Positions 9,803 to 24,100 of a DNA stretch of 64,000 bases are shown piece by piece (within the stretch, counting starts at the first letter, position 1; each line of letters opens with the position of its first letter). Location: positions 427,501 to 491,500 of the forward strand of contig JAEMWC010000133.1 of assembly GCA_016490735.1 (NCBI GenBank), in the 5' to 3' direction. The position numbers and the translations under genes are program-made. This stretch comes from Pachyseris speciosa (Eukaryota > Cnidaria > Anthozoa > Scleractinia > Pachyseridae). The notes beneath the pieces are model-generated. The model was given only the letters and a program-made list of their open reading frames with translations, ran no database searches and was not told the DNA's origin.

Positions 9803-12280
9803 ATGACGAGTACTCAGTAATGACCTCCTTGAAAAAAAGCTTTCGTTTACTGCTCAAAGGTCGATGTGTTTTATATTTCCGGTCCAAAACATAATGGCAA
9901 TTTGAAAGAACGGATTGGCAAAGATCGTGTAGATGCAGAAATTGCACCGTTTTCTATCAAATTGTCGCCTTCTGAATACACATTCTTGCCGGTAGGACGG
10001 CGCCTGGAGTTCAGTGTTGCGACACAACAATTGGACACAAATGAATGAATAGTCTTAAAGCACGCGTAAGCCTGGTAGCTACTGAAGTTCCCAGTGCGGC
10101 GTCGGCTGGCGAGCGTGCCGGATAGCCTGAAATAGGGCTAGCTATACCCTAGATCTCACTTCGATGAACTGGAATCTGCGATCGTGCGATCATGTGGACA
10201 TACCTGTTTTGCAATCGTACAATCAAACTCGTGCTATTTGGTTTACTGCTTGTTCAGGCAAATTTCTTGCATATATCAGTGCTCTTGCATCATAAAACAG
10301 CCCGGCAGCTATGAACGTGTTTGTGTTTGTTTTCTTGTTTGTTTGTTTGTTTGTTTGTTTGTTTTTTTAAAACACGTAAACCAAAAGACTGGCCTTACGC
10401 CGGCAAAGGGATAATTCCAAACAGCCCAACTTGTAGCTAGTATAACTGGCCAGAGCCCCCAAAACAGGGTGAAGCCTGCGCCTCCCAACAAACCGCATGG
10501 AATCAAGTGTATATCAGGTATCGGGAAGGAAACAACGCCTCAGTATAAAACATGCCATAAATGCATATATATAGCGACTTCAGGGTAAAATCTCTTCCTG
10601 TTTTCGACTTTTTTTCTGGGAAGACCTAAAGGACCTTTGCACGTAGGGTCGATGTACATCAGCAGCTCGTAACCTGATTCGCCCGGGATGCATTTAGAAC
10701 TGACTAAGATACTAAAGGTCAGATGACGATCAATGCCATTGATCGTCAATTCAGTTCGTTCGGTTATAACGTATTCTCTCCGATTCCATGAAGCAAGCTC
10801 AGTTACCCTGGATGTGCGCGGTCAGATGATTTGTTGGTGACGCGGGTAGACCTAGAGGCAGGTAAGGTTTATACCATGGAGTGACCTGGTAAACTGAAGT
10901 AGTCTCCTGCATTGGGGATATTTGTTACGGGAAAACATAATCCTGATGGAGAATGACGAGGATTCTGGTGTTTTTTATTGTCAGCCCGTATTTCTGTTCA
11001 CTACAGTAGTCCTTAACTAGTATCATTATTCCATCTGAAATCCCGGTTTCTTTATTTCCGATAAAAGCAGTTCATTTTTGCATAGCCAATTTGAATTCAT
11101 CCTTTCCATGCAGCAAACATGTACAATCATGACAGTGTGCGTTTGGATTTACAACGCTAAGTTAAAGCTACTAACATCAGAAGGGTTCAGTACTAACAGC
11201 TCAGCCTATAGTACGTCAAGCAATGAAGGTAGTGCATACGAAAAATCCAAGTATTCTCTCTAAGATAAACAAAACGAAGACGAAAATAGCGGTGAGCCCA
11301 AAAAATGAAGACCTTGGGTGTGTGACTGAGCAGAAATCCTCAACTCTTAAGATCCTGCATGAGCTAAAGCACGAACTGAGAGCAGAAAGGCAGAAAATAG
11401 CAAAACTGCAGCCTGCAAAACAAAAACGCAGCAATGATTTGTTAAAGAGCACGGTAAACTAGGAGAGGACTGGCCCGACCAGGGACGGAAATAAATCACA
11501 TAATTAAAGCGGACCAGACCACATCTGTAAAAAATTTTTATAACAAAAAGAGCGCAAAGTTCAACTCTACCGAAAAATAATATCGAGCGGACTTGAAAGT
11601 GGATTCGATTAACACCCTGCTATTGTGCCCTGGAGCTTTTATTACATGCGGGCAGTCCTCACTGGAAATTAAGTGTCAGATGTACTTTTGTGGATGTTGT
11701 TGTTCTGGAAACTTATAAACTGTAGAGATCTGTCCGCAAACGGATGATAGCCGATGCAGGGTCTTCAAAACCTAGGCAGGACCGTGAATGTTAGCTGTAT
11801 GGATGTAAAATATTGTTTCCATGAATGGACACACTCGCCTCAGTATACAGTATGCAAACGTAGGACTGGAGAACAGGAATGCACGCAGCTGTTTACAGGA
11901 ACACGTGATGCTTTCAGGCAGAAAACCGAACCCCCGCTCAGGCAGAATTACTTTAATTTAACTGGCTGGTAATTGCTTTAGTGAACACGTAGAACCCGAA
12001 ATCCCAAGCCGAAAAGTCTTAAAACACCTCGTCTAGAAGTTACACGTATAAAATAATTCCAACTGAGGGCTGTTTTAGCAAGCAAACCCAGAAGAAACAT
12101 ACGCTCTAAATCGTGCCAACTTGTGGCTGACCTTTCTACAGTGTTTTCTAAAGCGTACTGGTAAATATACCCTGACGGATCACCACGAGGGTGTTTTAAC
12201 ACTTAGCTAGACAAACACATAGGAAACAGAACGCCACCCAGTCAGACAATCACCATATATTCCAGATAATGTTCCCTTTG
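9803..12280. other. Non-coding, with a TTTG microsatellite
   Basis: (TTTG)n lies at 10,335-10,366. An ORF at 11,223-11,462 is Lys-rich, has no recognisable domain or splice context, and I do not call it. Nothing else is supported. Confidence 0.45.
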
Positions 12281-12287
12281 ATGATTT

Positions 12288-12328
<41 letters not shown>

Positions 12329-12590
12329 CACTTTATTTAAGTCTCAAATCTATTCAGCCGAGCACAGATCGATACTCTATTAATTGGGGAGACTAAATCA
12401 AATCAACTCTAAATAAATAAAGGCAAATGTTGGTTTTGGGGGAGAGGAGATAACCGGACTACACGGAGAAAAACCTCTCGGAGCAGAGTGGAGAACCAAT
12501 AAACTCAGCCGGCACTTACGCCGAGTCCGGGAATCGAAACTGGGACACATTGGTGGAAGGCGAGTGCTCTCACCACAGCGCCATCCCTGC
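12288..12590 (-). mobile_element. tRNA-derived SINE, minus orientation
   Basis: On the minus strand the head GCAGGGATGGCGCTGTGG, with box A and box B (GATTCCCGG) sequences, is followed by the family body containing AGGTTTTTCTCC and GTTGGTTTT, ending in an (ATT)n tail (12,288-12,329 on plus). The same family appears at 12,721, 30,136 and 37,117. Confidence 0.8.
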
Positions 12591-12630
12591 TTCCTGGTCC
12601 TTTTTTTTTTCTTTTTACAAATAATCAGGT

Positions 12631-12677
12631 ATCACCTTGGTGAAAGGCGAGCGCTCTCACCACTACGCCAACCCTGG
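12631..12677 (-). mobile_element. SINE head fragment
   Basis: A short minus-strand piece, GGCGTAGTGGTGAGAGCGCT with flanking head sequence, matches only the tRNA-derived head of the neighbouring SINEs. Confidence 0.65.
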
Positions 12678-12720
12678 GAAGAGTCAACTTTTCAGTTATT
12701 CTGCTGCCCTAACATCCACT

Positions 12721-12811
12721 GGGGGAGCAGGGATGGCGTAGTGGTGAGACCACTCGCCTTCCACCAATGTGGCCCGGGTTCGATTCCCGGACCCGACGTC
12801 ATATGTGGGTT

Positions 12812-12845
<34 letters not shown>

Positions 12846-12984
12846 CGTTTTTCTCCGGGTACTCCGGTTTTCCCCTCTCCACAAAAACCAACATTTCCAA
12901 ATTCCAATTCCATCTGCTTGTAAAGCGCATTTGAACATATACACATGGAAAATGCGCTATATAAGTTCTAAATTTTTATTAATT
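12721..12984 (+). mobile_element. tRNA-derived SINE, plus orientation
   Basis: Starts GGGGGAGCAGGGATGGCG, carries box B GGTTCGATTCCCGG, then TATGTGGGTTGAGTTTG, CTCCGAGACGTTTTTCTCC and GCGCTATATAAGTTC, and ends in an AT-rich (ATTAATT) tail. The polypeptides read across it are artefacts. Confidence 0.85.
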
Positions 12985-15900
12985 ATTAATAAGAACGCGA
13001 AAGCGCGCGGAAAGGACTCAAACCGCCTTCCAGCGCTCAATTCTGCCATTGGCCACGGTTTGCGCGCGCTGTGGTCGCGCGCTGTCTTCACATTGTCTTT
13101 CGGCTAAATTTGCCTGTTTTCCTCTTCAACCCTCGGCTGAATCTACGGCACGCTTTGACTTTTGACTTATTTGTTTGTTTTTATTTCGTTGTTTGTTTAT
13201 TTATCTTGTCATGTTTGTAAAAGAGAGAGGTACGAGGTAAAATCTTTCACAGGATGCAAACAGAAAGTTTTAGTCCCCTCACTGTGAGAGGCTCAGTGTT
13301 GAGTACGGCTATCACTAGGGAAACCGTATTTGCAGTAAAGTATACTATTGCCGGTATTTAGCTCGAAATCTTCCAAAATTTATTCTTCTGTAAAAACGCA
13401 AAAACTTTTGGTTCTAACATTACTTTATGATTGTGCTTGATGAACCATATCAGGGTGGCCATTTACAAGCGCCCGAGGCTGTTGTGATCTGTTATAATCT
13501 AGAGAATTTTTATAAAATCTGCCTCACACCTGTCAAGACCAGACAAAGTTTCTTCCACTGTTTTTTGGGCCCGGAACTTTTAACACACGGCGTCCAAACT
13601 GAAGGCCTCAAACAGAAACCCACAGCAGTCACCGCTGCTCCCTTCACTTTGAAAAGTTTTCCTGATTTTGAAAACTTCTGTTTTTTTAAACTCGTGATAC
13701 AACAATGGACATCACCTCGCATGCGACTGCAAAGTGGCCCCATTAGGACGCCATTTTCTGATTGGCTGCATCCACGTGCTGTTATTGTATGCGTTATGGA
13801 CGGACGCTCGTCGCTACCAGTCCTAAACAAATGTTTTCAGTTGAAGGCGTGCGACATCTGTAAAAGTTATTGCGTGACAGTGGCTCAGGGACATCGTCTT
13901 GGAAATGAAAACGAAAACTATTTTAGGTTATGATTCTGCCGCAATGAGTTCAAAACCCTAACTGAAAACATCCTTCGTGTCTAGCCGTGTAAGTCACGCG
14001 GGTTTGGAAGATGCAAGCGAAGCGCCTATGCGACCATTAAACAATGAATGGCATCAGCAGATGTATTTTTGTTTGAACGGATTACAACGGCAGCTGCGTG
14101 TCACCGCGTGTTGAGGAATTTGCATACGTTGACACAATTCCTCAACGCGACAGCGAAAGCGCTATTTAAATGGAAAATTAATACGTTATTCTTCTCTCCA
14201 AAAGACGTCTCTTAAGCGCCTCGCGATTCAACGAATTATAAAGTTTATACTTAGTCGAGCTTAATACATTTTCTTTCGCTTGCGGGACGAAACAACAAAA
14301 CAATGAAAATGGAAAACAATACAATGGTCTGGAGCTCGTTTGTTGACGGCTTGTCAAAAATCTGCTAATTGTTTCGAGGGGCAAGCCGGGGCGACTGAAG
14401 TCGACCTTTCTTATCTTGACGAACCACGCGGCTCGCATGACAGAAGACATCACATTTCATCCAAACGTGTTTGGCCAGAGTCGTCTGTTTATAACCCGTG
14501 GGAAAACGTTTGGCGGAAACTTTTAAGCACAAATATCGAGGTAGGAAAAAACAATTTTGTTTTTCAGCGGATCAATAGTGTTGTTCCTCGGAAGCGAGAA
14601 GGGTCTTTGGTTGACAGATGTGGGAAGTTTGCTTTCGGGAAGACGATAAATATAAATTTTTCATCTGTTGAACACGACTGGACAAGACAAACTCACGTAG
14701 TCTCAAAACGCAGCAAAAGCATCATCGCATTGTGAGTTAACTGTTCATGAACTATTAAGTGGAAACGTTGTTGATTTTATACCTTTATTTGAGCTAAAGC
14801 AGTGCTGTCAAAAACGTATTGAAAGCTTTTGTTTCAGTCTCGCTCGGACCACACACAATATTGACAGGAAAGGTCGGCTGTTTGAACACTATTTGCTAGT
14901 TTTGTTGCATTATTTAGATGCCAAATTTATCCTAATTTCACCTGGTGAAATTCATTGGCAGTAGGTAGTAACTGTGCTATGATTGCTACAATTGAATTTA
15001 AGCCTACGTATCAAATCATTAGTGTTAGAACATGTCAATAGCGGGTTGTTGAAATTAAAACGGGAATAATATTATGATTTCCACCACAAATCCGATTACT
15101 TTGAATTCCCTGAAACACATTTGCTTGTGAAGCTAAATTTACTCGTGTTTTCGTTTTCGTAAATAAATGTCGAAATTAACAAAAGCGCCGTGGAAAATAT
15201 TCGTTCGCAAAGAAAACGTTAAAACCTCACAGATAGCTACAGGTTTAAGCTTATTTAGGGTCGCAGAGGAACCCAGCCAGGTTTAAGAATATACTCAAAA
15301 TTGATTTTATTGCAGTTAATCGACGGGGTGTGAGAACAAGCCTTGGAAAAATATGTTTAGTATGATTCTAGATCTATTTTTGTGATTAGATCAGGTTTAA
15401 TTTTGTCACCTTCTAACATGTTGACACTCGTATTTGACAAAACCCTCTGCTTTTGTTATTCTAGCTTCGCTGTATCCTCGTTTAATTCGATAAAACACAG
15501 CCCTTCCGTAATTTACTGCTAAAAGATTCAGATTTGCTCCGTTGATCTTGGATGTGTTTCGACGAGCACGAAATACGACAGTTCTTATTATGACTTCTCG
15601 GGCTATAACCTCTGCTGTGAGTTGCATTATTGTTAATATTAAACACTAATAGTAGAGTGACGACATATATCGCACTTTCATTTTCCTTTGAGGTTTTTTG
15701 TGGGGGAAACAGCACCAAGTCGAGCATTGTAAACGTGTTAATCGGTAAATCAAGTGATGTAATCTATTTATGCAGCAACGATGATTGTTAATTCTCGTTC
15801 CTTGCATGCCTTACAGATGTTTCGGACTTGTCCATCCAAGCATTGCATTTTCGAAAGATCGTTCCTAGTTTCGAAGTGATCCCACAAGAAGTGTAAGCCG

Positions 15901-18900
15901 AGTTTAATCTTTGGGGATTTTCTTTCAGGGAGAATTTTCTCGTCTTATCTATATTCAGTAAGCTTACGTGTGCCTTCAGAAGGTCCAGATTCTATATGGC
16001 AAACGAAAGTGTAGGATGTTTATCATTTACCGGAGCGTTCAACTACTTTGTTTTCTTGTTGTAATGATCTGCTCTCTGCACGCGTAAATTCAAAGTTTTG
16101 AGCCTGAAAAAGAAGGAAATTCGAACAACAAGCACTTTAATTAATTTTTAAGAGCTGATGAAGGAATAAAAAACTTAAGCATAGCATCGTGGAAAAGAAA
16201 TTAAAACCTGTTCGATTCATGAAACATGTGTCAGACATCAATTTTCATCAAGTCAATCTTTTTACACTTTTGTGTTATTTTCGCTTTGGTTGTGCTATTA
16301 AGCCATGCATTTGTACCGATTAAAGAGATCCTTTTTTGCCCGAATGTAGAGATGACCTGTAAGGGAAAACGGCTACTTTTCGATACCTTCCGGTTTGTTC
16401 CGTGGAATTGTTCTTTTTTTTCGGAGCAGAACAGTTAAACAACCTGTCAAAATAAGTACCTTGGCAGTCAAAAAAAATCATCATAACGTGTCATCTGTAG
16501 ACAGAGCTATCTTTCGCTGGGATCACAATTCGCTTCTGATGGTCTGTTGGGCGCCATATTTTCGATAACCTGAAACCCTTCTGCCATTTTTTGTCTATTT
16601 TTAATGCAAATCATCCGTTAGAGTTTATTTCGTCTTAGCTTTATCAGATGGAAAACTTGGCTCTAATGAAATGTGCTTTGAGGCGTCTTTGTGCAGGAAT
16701 GCAAGGTAATCGTCTGCACACAGTTTTCGGGTCAAAGGTTTGAAAACGAGATTGGATTACATAAGCTGTTGAATACTCTTGCACGATAATGATCAATTTA
16801 TCCTAAACGGATTATCGTTGCTTCCGGAATTTTCAAATTCTCTCCCAGACAGACCGAACGGTCACGTTAAAAGTTATTACAAATGGCGAACTCCTCGTCT
16901 CTCGCAAGCAGCTGAGGCCTTCTGCGTCCAACGCTTGGATTCTCCTGTTTAATAAGCCTCGTAAGCTAGTGTGAGAATGCCAACCAGCTCGGGCAAACTA
17001 CGCGACGGACTAGTGCAGTTTTCTGTTTTAAGAACCTCAATGAAATAATCCTAAAATCTGATAGGAGACGCCTCATCTAATTTGAGAAGATCTTAAATCA
17101 ATATGTGTGAGAGCTTTTTAAAGGTGTTTCCACAGTGTTGAAATTTTCAAATGCTCGACAGATCCAGTTTGCAGAACTTCGACTTCGGCTGTCGCAATTG
17201 CGTCGAATGATCAGCCATAATGCGTTACAGATTGTGTTCGCTGAATGGATGTTGCAATTCTGTCAACAATTTCAGTCCCAAATGTGATGTAAGTAGACCC
17301 TCATAAATGGAAAAGGATATGTGAAGGCTGAAAACAACCTGAACATTATTATCGCAATCAGTCGTGTTAGACTAAAAGAAATGACTTCATTAAATTTTTA
17401 GGGTTGCCTTTTTAAATAGCCAAAAGCAGAATTCCTCACATCGCATACTACTGGTACTAGCACACATAGTTGTACCAGTACATTCTCTGAACCTAGAAGA
17501 GTTCGGCAAGTGCCCCAAGTAAGTAAAAAATGGTGCGTTAGTAGCCAAAATTTGTCAAAATTCAAGATCTTGCCGACAAGGTCAAGTCATTCCTCAGTAC
17601 ACAAACCAACCAACTAACCAACCACTTTACAATCAAGTTGAAAACTTGGTCAAGATCTTGCCGGCAACGGTGTTGTTGAAAGTTTAAAAGATCTTGAAAA
17701 TTCAAGATAACGCCGAAGACGGTGGTGGGAAACTCAAGATGTTGTCTTGTCTTGATCTTGTCTTGCTAAAAGTCATAACGTATTTTGGCTCATGCTCTCT
17801 TCAGTTGAACATTCCAATTGATTTTATCCCGGTGGTGATCTAATCAAGATGGCAGTCATCAAGAGAGATCTATTTCAATGGTAGTATAGCAAACGTTTGG
17901 CCAAAGAAGTAAAGGTGATTACTTCAACTTCAACTTCACTTTATTTTCACACTTAAATTTTGAAATTTCAATATTAGCATTAAAAAAAAATACGTATGTA
18001 ACAAAGGTGGCAGTGGTGTATAGTTTGTGCATTGAGGCTAATAAAACTGCGAGGTTATCGAGTTAGCCTCCATCTCGTTTGAGTGAAATAAAAAAAAACA
18101 TGGGAGTAGAGGGTCGGATTACTAAAGGAAAGAGCTGGAAGAATTGCGGAAACTTACGTTTGATATTGCTGAGAAAGAAGGTCCATGTAGTTGTTAACAC
18201 TTTTGGTGAAAGCAAATTGATTTAGATATTTAAACTTGTATGGTATTTCTTGCCAAAGATCAAATTTTTCCATATTTCGAAATAAATCTGTACTGATAGA
18301 CACGAGCCGCACAGCTTTCGTGATGGCCGCGCAGTGTATGTGCAAGACCTCTCTTTAGACCGTTCTTTAATTGTTAACGGTTTTAGTGAAGCGTACTTGA
18401 CGTAACATTCGTGGTCGGCAATGGACTAGGACCCCAGTCTCGAAACAGTGCGATGTATAACTTACACTGATTACAAAGGTGATTTTCATGGTGTTTTGTG
18501 AAAAGCTGTTTATATCTCGTTAGTGGTTCGGAAATTTTGGTTCAGTTTTACGGACGGTTTTAAATGCAAATTGCATTTGTAACTTCGTATGGTTATTTTG
18601 AAGTCGTTTAATTATGTGGCTCTCTATACTGTATGTAAGTCCACTTCAAGTGGCTTTCTTTTTGTTTTTCATTGTACCTCGCGTGCATGTAGTTCGAATT
18701 TGACCGTTGGAGTTTCTTGAAACCTGCTGATCCCGTTTCTATCTTCGCAGCGTTTTCGAACAAGGGCCGTTTGATGTGCCACTGGTCATTGCAGGTAGAT
18801 GTATATGTTGGACTTGGCATCTACGCAAAGTGATACCCAATAGCTACTTTACTTAAATGAAATACGCAGGCGAAATCAAAAGTTAGAACCACCATGCACA

Positions 18901-20790
18901 GTAACGTATTTACATAACCACAGGATTTATTGTAATTTTTCTCACGCTTACACCGCAGCTAACTCGAGGTTTGATGAAAAGATTCTCGGATACAGTGCCT
19001 GATATATCACTTAGCATATCTGATCGAAAGTTCTTAAACTGTTTGTTCTGTTTGTTGTTCACCAGCACAGTTCGACATAGCTATATTAGATTTATCGTGA
19101 AGATCAGCCTTTCTCAAGAGCACGCTATTAACAACTAGTTCACTTAAGTTACGTTTTGCAATACCGAAGATTCTCGAAATTCGTCGTTGGCGCCGTTTCG
19201 CTGTCCAGGTAAGTCGCCTTCATAGACGCTTCGATATTATGCTGTAGACAAAATTTAATTCGAACTGATAGATATCGCTGCCAGTGCCATATCATCATTT
19301 AGATGTCTCTTCTGCACCCCGTTGTCGGTCTTGTTTAGATAGTTAACCGGTTATTAAACAAACGCAGATCTTGACTTATTAAACAACGACTATGCTTTCA
19401 GGTGGCGCTTCTGTTAGTTTTGAAAACAAAACATTCTACAGAGCAGATAATGGACAGACGACCCTGGGTCGCAACTTGGGTGTGAGTGTTTATAGAACAA
19501 ATGCAAATTAGCTAATACACAGATGGCACGAAATTTCAAAAGAGATTGGCCCCGGGTTTTGTTTTTCTAAAATTCTGTCAGAAAATATTTATGTTCGTGC
19601 AAGGTAAATGTTCGGAGCGCAAATTGGACAATGGCCTTCACCAATCTAAGGAAATGAATCGTTTGTAAAGCAGGTTTCAAACGGGTTTCGTTTGATAGAA
19701 AGCCTTGGAGTTGACAAGACGTATAAAGGAGAAACAAGGACTCAAATCTCGCTCACTGCATCGTTAAAGGTAAAATTAAGGTAGCTTACACTACCAGTCG
19801 ACAGGGAAGCACATTTAGGTTGTAGTGGTACGCTGAAGGAAACCCTCAAAAAGACCGTAGAGGAATCAACCTGACAACTTGCCGTAGAGAGAGAAAGCTT
19901 GATCTGTTATAATTAACTTCTTCAGTTCTACAAAACGGTGCCAACCCACTGCTTTCTTTCGTGGAAATTGGTTGCATACCTCCAAAAGTTTTGTCAGTGA
20001 AAGATTGATAAACGTCGGTATAAACTAGAGTACTTGGAATTTTTGTTTCAAGAACTTTTCGATGCATTTTTCCCGATCAAGTTACTATCATGACGACACC
20101 AACTGATTTTGGCAACCAAAACTGACAAACCAACGGAACCTGACCTTGGCAGGCTATAAACAGTACTTAAGTTGTCACCTATTCGTCCATTACATTCTTT
20201 GCAATAAAATATTCTTTGGATGGCTTGTTCATGATTGCTATCGATATTTTGGTGAGCCAGCAAATAGCGAAATAAGCACCGTGAACATTTCAACCGCGTT
20301 AACAATTCAGCTAGTTTACCGTGATAACAATCTTTGTTTGTAGAGTTCTATTCTTCAGCTTTGGCTGCGTTTTTAATGTGTCATACGCAGTTTCTCTTGA
20401 CGTCCAGCGATGTTAAGTAAATGTCAGCCGATCTGACATATTTGTAGTGGGAATATTTTATCGCTATGAAGTATCTGCGCGCCCGGTGCGTGCGTCAGTT
20501 CAATTTTCCCCCGCAAAAGTTTTCAGGAAAATGTTCACTGACCGCAAGAGAAAACCAGCATTGAAGCGATGCCCAATGTCTGTTTTAAGGTTCAAAATAA
20601 CCAGTTCGTAAGGGAATAAACACTTGATGAAGCGTTAGCTAGTTTTTGGAAGCAACTGACAAATTTGTTACACACGAAGTTTAGAGCGTAATATCAAACT
20701 TAATTTAATATTGATGCAGTGGCCCCGTTTGTCCACAAGCTTAAGCATACAATTTACGTATGTAATTTACCCATCTCATCTCGATCAACT
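12985..20790. other. Long non-coding interval
   Basis: No exon, RNA gene or complete transposon is recognised in 7.8 kb. Longer frames at 13,427-13,933 and 14,340-14,735 have no recognisable domain. At 17,540-17,770 CAAGATCTTGCCG-type words recur in direct and inverted order. Distal regulatory DNA or non-coding transcripts cannot be excluded. Confidence 0.45.
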
Positions 20791-21181
20791 CTATTTTTAT
20801 TCTGCGATACCTCAAAAATTAAGGTGATCTGGTAAGCTGAAGTGGCTTCAGCTTACCAGATGAGGTATCCTTGTCACTCCAGCCACATCCCACAAGCTTT
20901 ACATTTTCACTGCTTGTTTTATTGATATGTGGGTACTTGAGCATGAGCATTAGCTATGCGATGCTGATGAGGCCTAACAGGGCCGAAACAGCTGTCCATG
21001 GCTGCTAATGCTTGGGCTCAATCTTTGCTTTGGTAGATTTAAGGGATAATGCCCGCTACCATGTGGCCTTAGTGCCCTTAAAGTGGCTTCAGCTTACCAG
21101 ATCACATTAATTTGTGAGGTATCCTTGTCACTCCAGTCACATCCCACAAGCTTTACATTTTCACTGTCTATTTTTATTCTG
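20791..21181 (+). mobile_element. Retrozyme-like element with hammerhead ribozyme and 14-bp target duplication
   Basis: The insert 20,805-21,167 is flanked by a perfect 14-bp direct repeat, CTATTTTTATTCTG (20,791-20,804 and 21,168-21,181). Inside, a segment starting TGGCTTCAGCTTACCAGAT and ending CACAAGCTTTACATTTTCA occurs twice about 250 bp apart, with the hammerhead between the copies. The first 36 nt are an inverted copy of the same segment, giving a 16-bp snap-back hairpin. Metazoan retrozymes are small non-autonomous retroelements made of tandem hammerhead-bearing monomers, and this layout fits. A truncated relative lies at 45,391-45,482. Confidence 0.75.
20947..21011 (+). ncRNA. Type I hammerhead ribozyme
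   Basis: Complete core in order: stem I strand GCATTAGC, then ATG, CTGATGA, stem II GGCC-TAACAG-GGCC, GAAAC, the self-complementary stem III CAGCTG, cleavage triplet GTC (cleavage predicted after 20,996), then CAT and the stem I partner GCTAATGC. Stem I closes with 8 perfect pairs plus ATG/CAT around an internal loop. The very short palindromic stem III is the form that acts efficiently as a dimer, known from Penelope-like and retrozyme hammerheads. Activity is inferred, not shown. Confidence 0.9.
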
Positions 21182-24100
21182 TTGAACTGAAGAAACTCGC
21201 AAAACTCAAGGTTTGGGCAAACGCTTGTCTCATAAGTCACGACTGTTATCAAGTGAGAGTTGCGTTACCCTGAGTGAAGAGATTTTGGCGGCGCTTTTAC
21301 GATAGCTAGCAATTTTCATGGATAACAGAATATTGTTTGTTTGTTTTTTTTTAATGTCAGCAAAATAATGTTAGTAAGTTTCGCAGTATTCCTGCTTTTT
21401 GATTCCTCGATCGTGTTCTATATTAAGACTGAAGACCAGTGTACGTTTAGCATGCACTTTTATCGCCCAGTTTTGTTTTCTAACGTGTAACTGACTCGTA
21501 AAAAACATTTCCTGCTTTACGTCGCCCGTTCTGAAACCTGTTATTGGTGTGCTTTTCAATAACGCGACCAACGGTTGCATTACTTTTAGCGGACGTCTTA
21601 GAAAACGCGGGGGTCGTGTTGGCACGATGTGATTGGCGATTTCGATTCACTTTGTCGGTTGCTTCATTCTTGTTATGGCCCTTGCTGGAATGACGATACA
21701 CGAAAAGTGTATGTTGTTATATTTTTCAACGGCTTAGTGTAATTATATTCCGTTCCAATGGGAAGAGTACGAGAGCATTATGAACTGAAATGCTTCTTAA
21801 CCCAATGAAAACAAAAGTAATGATTTGAAAATGGTGGTAATAAGTCGTTTAATCCATTTATAATCATTGCTCATGTTAGAATTCTTAAACAACTTACAAC
21901 CGTGCTTCAGTGCTCCAAGCTACTATCAGATCCTCAAATTGTTTTCCTTAATTTCTCTTTTTCTTTTCTAATATGACGGCAAATTCAACGTTTGCTAAGC
22001 AGAAAGCCTGTAAAAAGTCATATTGTCTACGGCAAAGGGTGGTCTAGACTGCTGCTTTGGAGTTTTTACAATCGTGTCCAAACTTATGTATTTACTCGTA
22101 CTCAAATAGTTTCTTGTTACCAATCATCATTTGGTTTTGGAGTGAACAGTATTAGTATAAATAGCTTCCATATCAACATATTGGCCTCCACACAACTCTA
22201 CAACGAAAAATCGTGAGAATATAGCCTCTTCAGGCCCCTTGAACCGGACTGATAGATAAACGGTCATACAAACAATAATTCTCGCCCAGTTGTCATATAA
22301 TTCTCGTATTAAGACCTGCAAAGTTGTCAGAAGGCTTCGTTGTCCTGGTCAGTTCGTTTGGTGGCCGTTAATATTTCTGGTGGGCGAATAAACTTTTTAA
22401 ACAATCTGCCTCGAGGTAGTTCCTAATTTGAATTTTCTCAGTGCCCGCAGAAAACGTGCTCGAGATATAGTTTTACTGGTGCCGTACAGAAATTTTTGTG
22501 CGCCACAAAGCCTTAATTTCAAGATGTGCCACCCTTTTTCAAATGACCGGAAGACCTGTCTGCCGGGTTTTGTACGATGTATTACCGGTGGTTTATTTTA
22601 TGAGCCAAATGCTTTTAGTTGTCTTAGTTCTATTCACACTTAACATAGAAGATTTCATTACCAAGGAGGACTCAAAATCTCCTGTTTGCGGCTTTACGCG
22701 TCACAACCTGCGATACAGGTGTGCAGAGTCGAACCTGCCAACCAAATTCCCGCTCGTGAGGCTTTCCCGCGGGTTTTCCCGCGCGAGTCGTACTGATATA
22801 ACAAGTTTTTGAACGAGTTATCTTCCCATTCTAAATTGCCAATTAAGATTACCTGAGAGGTAAGTGTTCCCGTTCGGCGGGAACCAACATTCCGTTTGTC
22901 TCTTATCAAAAGAGCCTCTTGAATATTGCGCGTGGGAATTAGCGAAAAGTTCGAGAAGACATGCAGTTCCCGCCTGTGGCTAATATTCTTCGTTCACGAA
23001 GCATTTTAGGGGATTTATGTATTTTAACTAGATTCTGTTGTTTTGCAGGAAGAGTCGAGGCAGAAGGGAGCGCACAGATCAGTTGATAACCCTCGTTAAG
23101 TAAGTCTTTTATTGCTTTTCTTTTCTCGTGCTGAAAAAACACGCATGGCTCTGATATTGTCATTTGTGTGTTGATGTGACGTGGAGTTAACACAGTGTTA
23201 TACGGCCGTGTAATTTGTGACGAAAGTTAGTCGCCTTTTTACCAAAGACTAGCTGCGCGGATTCTATCCTTTAAACCGTTGTTTCGCTATAAAAAAAATA
23301 TATATATATATATATATGCAACGGCCTTGTTGGGATTGCCTAAACGATCTCAGTAACGATATTTTCAAACTTTGCCTGTTCCAAGGGTCATCTAGCCTCG
23401 TTTTCAATCGTTACACGTTATGCTGATGGGTTCTTCATAAAAATGAGACTAGTTGTTTAGACCTAGCAGCTAAACAGTTCGTATTCTTGTTTAGTGTTGT
23501 TCGTCTTTAATTTTCTTTTATAATGTGAATTTTATATTAGCAGTGAAGCATTTTTCGCGCCTTATTAAGATTCATTGACGCGTTGTCACTTAATTAGCAT
23601 ATTCGTGTTGGCAAAAACGAATTGGCGCGTTTGAACTGAACGCCTCTACAGTTGGCACTGAAGCACGTTGGCAAACCCGGTGTGTCTTGATTATTAACAC
23701 GTGCTAAATTATTTCCCAATCCGCCTCTTCCTTTGAACTGAAATAGTCATGCACATACTTGTGGGTGGTTTATTCTAGACGTATCGTTGATAATCGAAGT
23801 TATAATTAAAATCGTTGTCGGTTCGACCTAAGGCAATGCTGCCCTTTCTACCAGAGGTATCGCGTTCCATACTTTCTACTTGAAATTTTTGGCAACGCGC
23901 AAACACGCGGGAACTTTTCCCGCCATTGTTTCGTTGTGGAAGCGTCGCCACAATGTAAATTGCAGCGGGTGGTTACATTTTGTTGTGTCTTTGATGATCC
24001 AGTGAATCAGATGGAGTTTCTGCTTTCATGTTGATTGTGGTTTTGAATGAAAAGATTCTTTAGTGTCTTCTAAACAGCTAAGCATCAGGTATTTTAGTTC

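Noticed and set aside
13427..13933. 168-residue ORF
   Set aside because: No domain, no splice or promoter context, codons look random and the opposite strand is open too. Treated as chance.
14340..14735. 131-residue ORF
   Set aside because: The ORF is flanked by AT-rich repeats, shows no conserved motif, and no related copy exists in the window.
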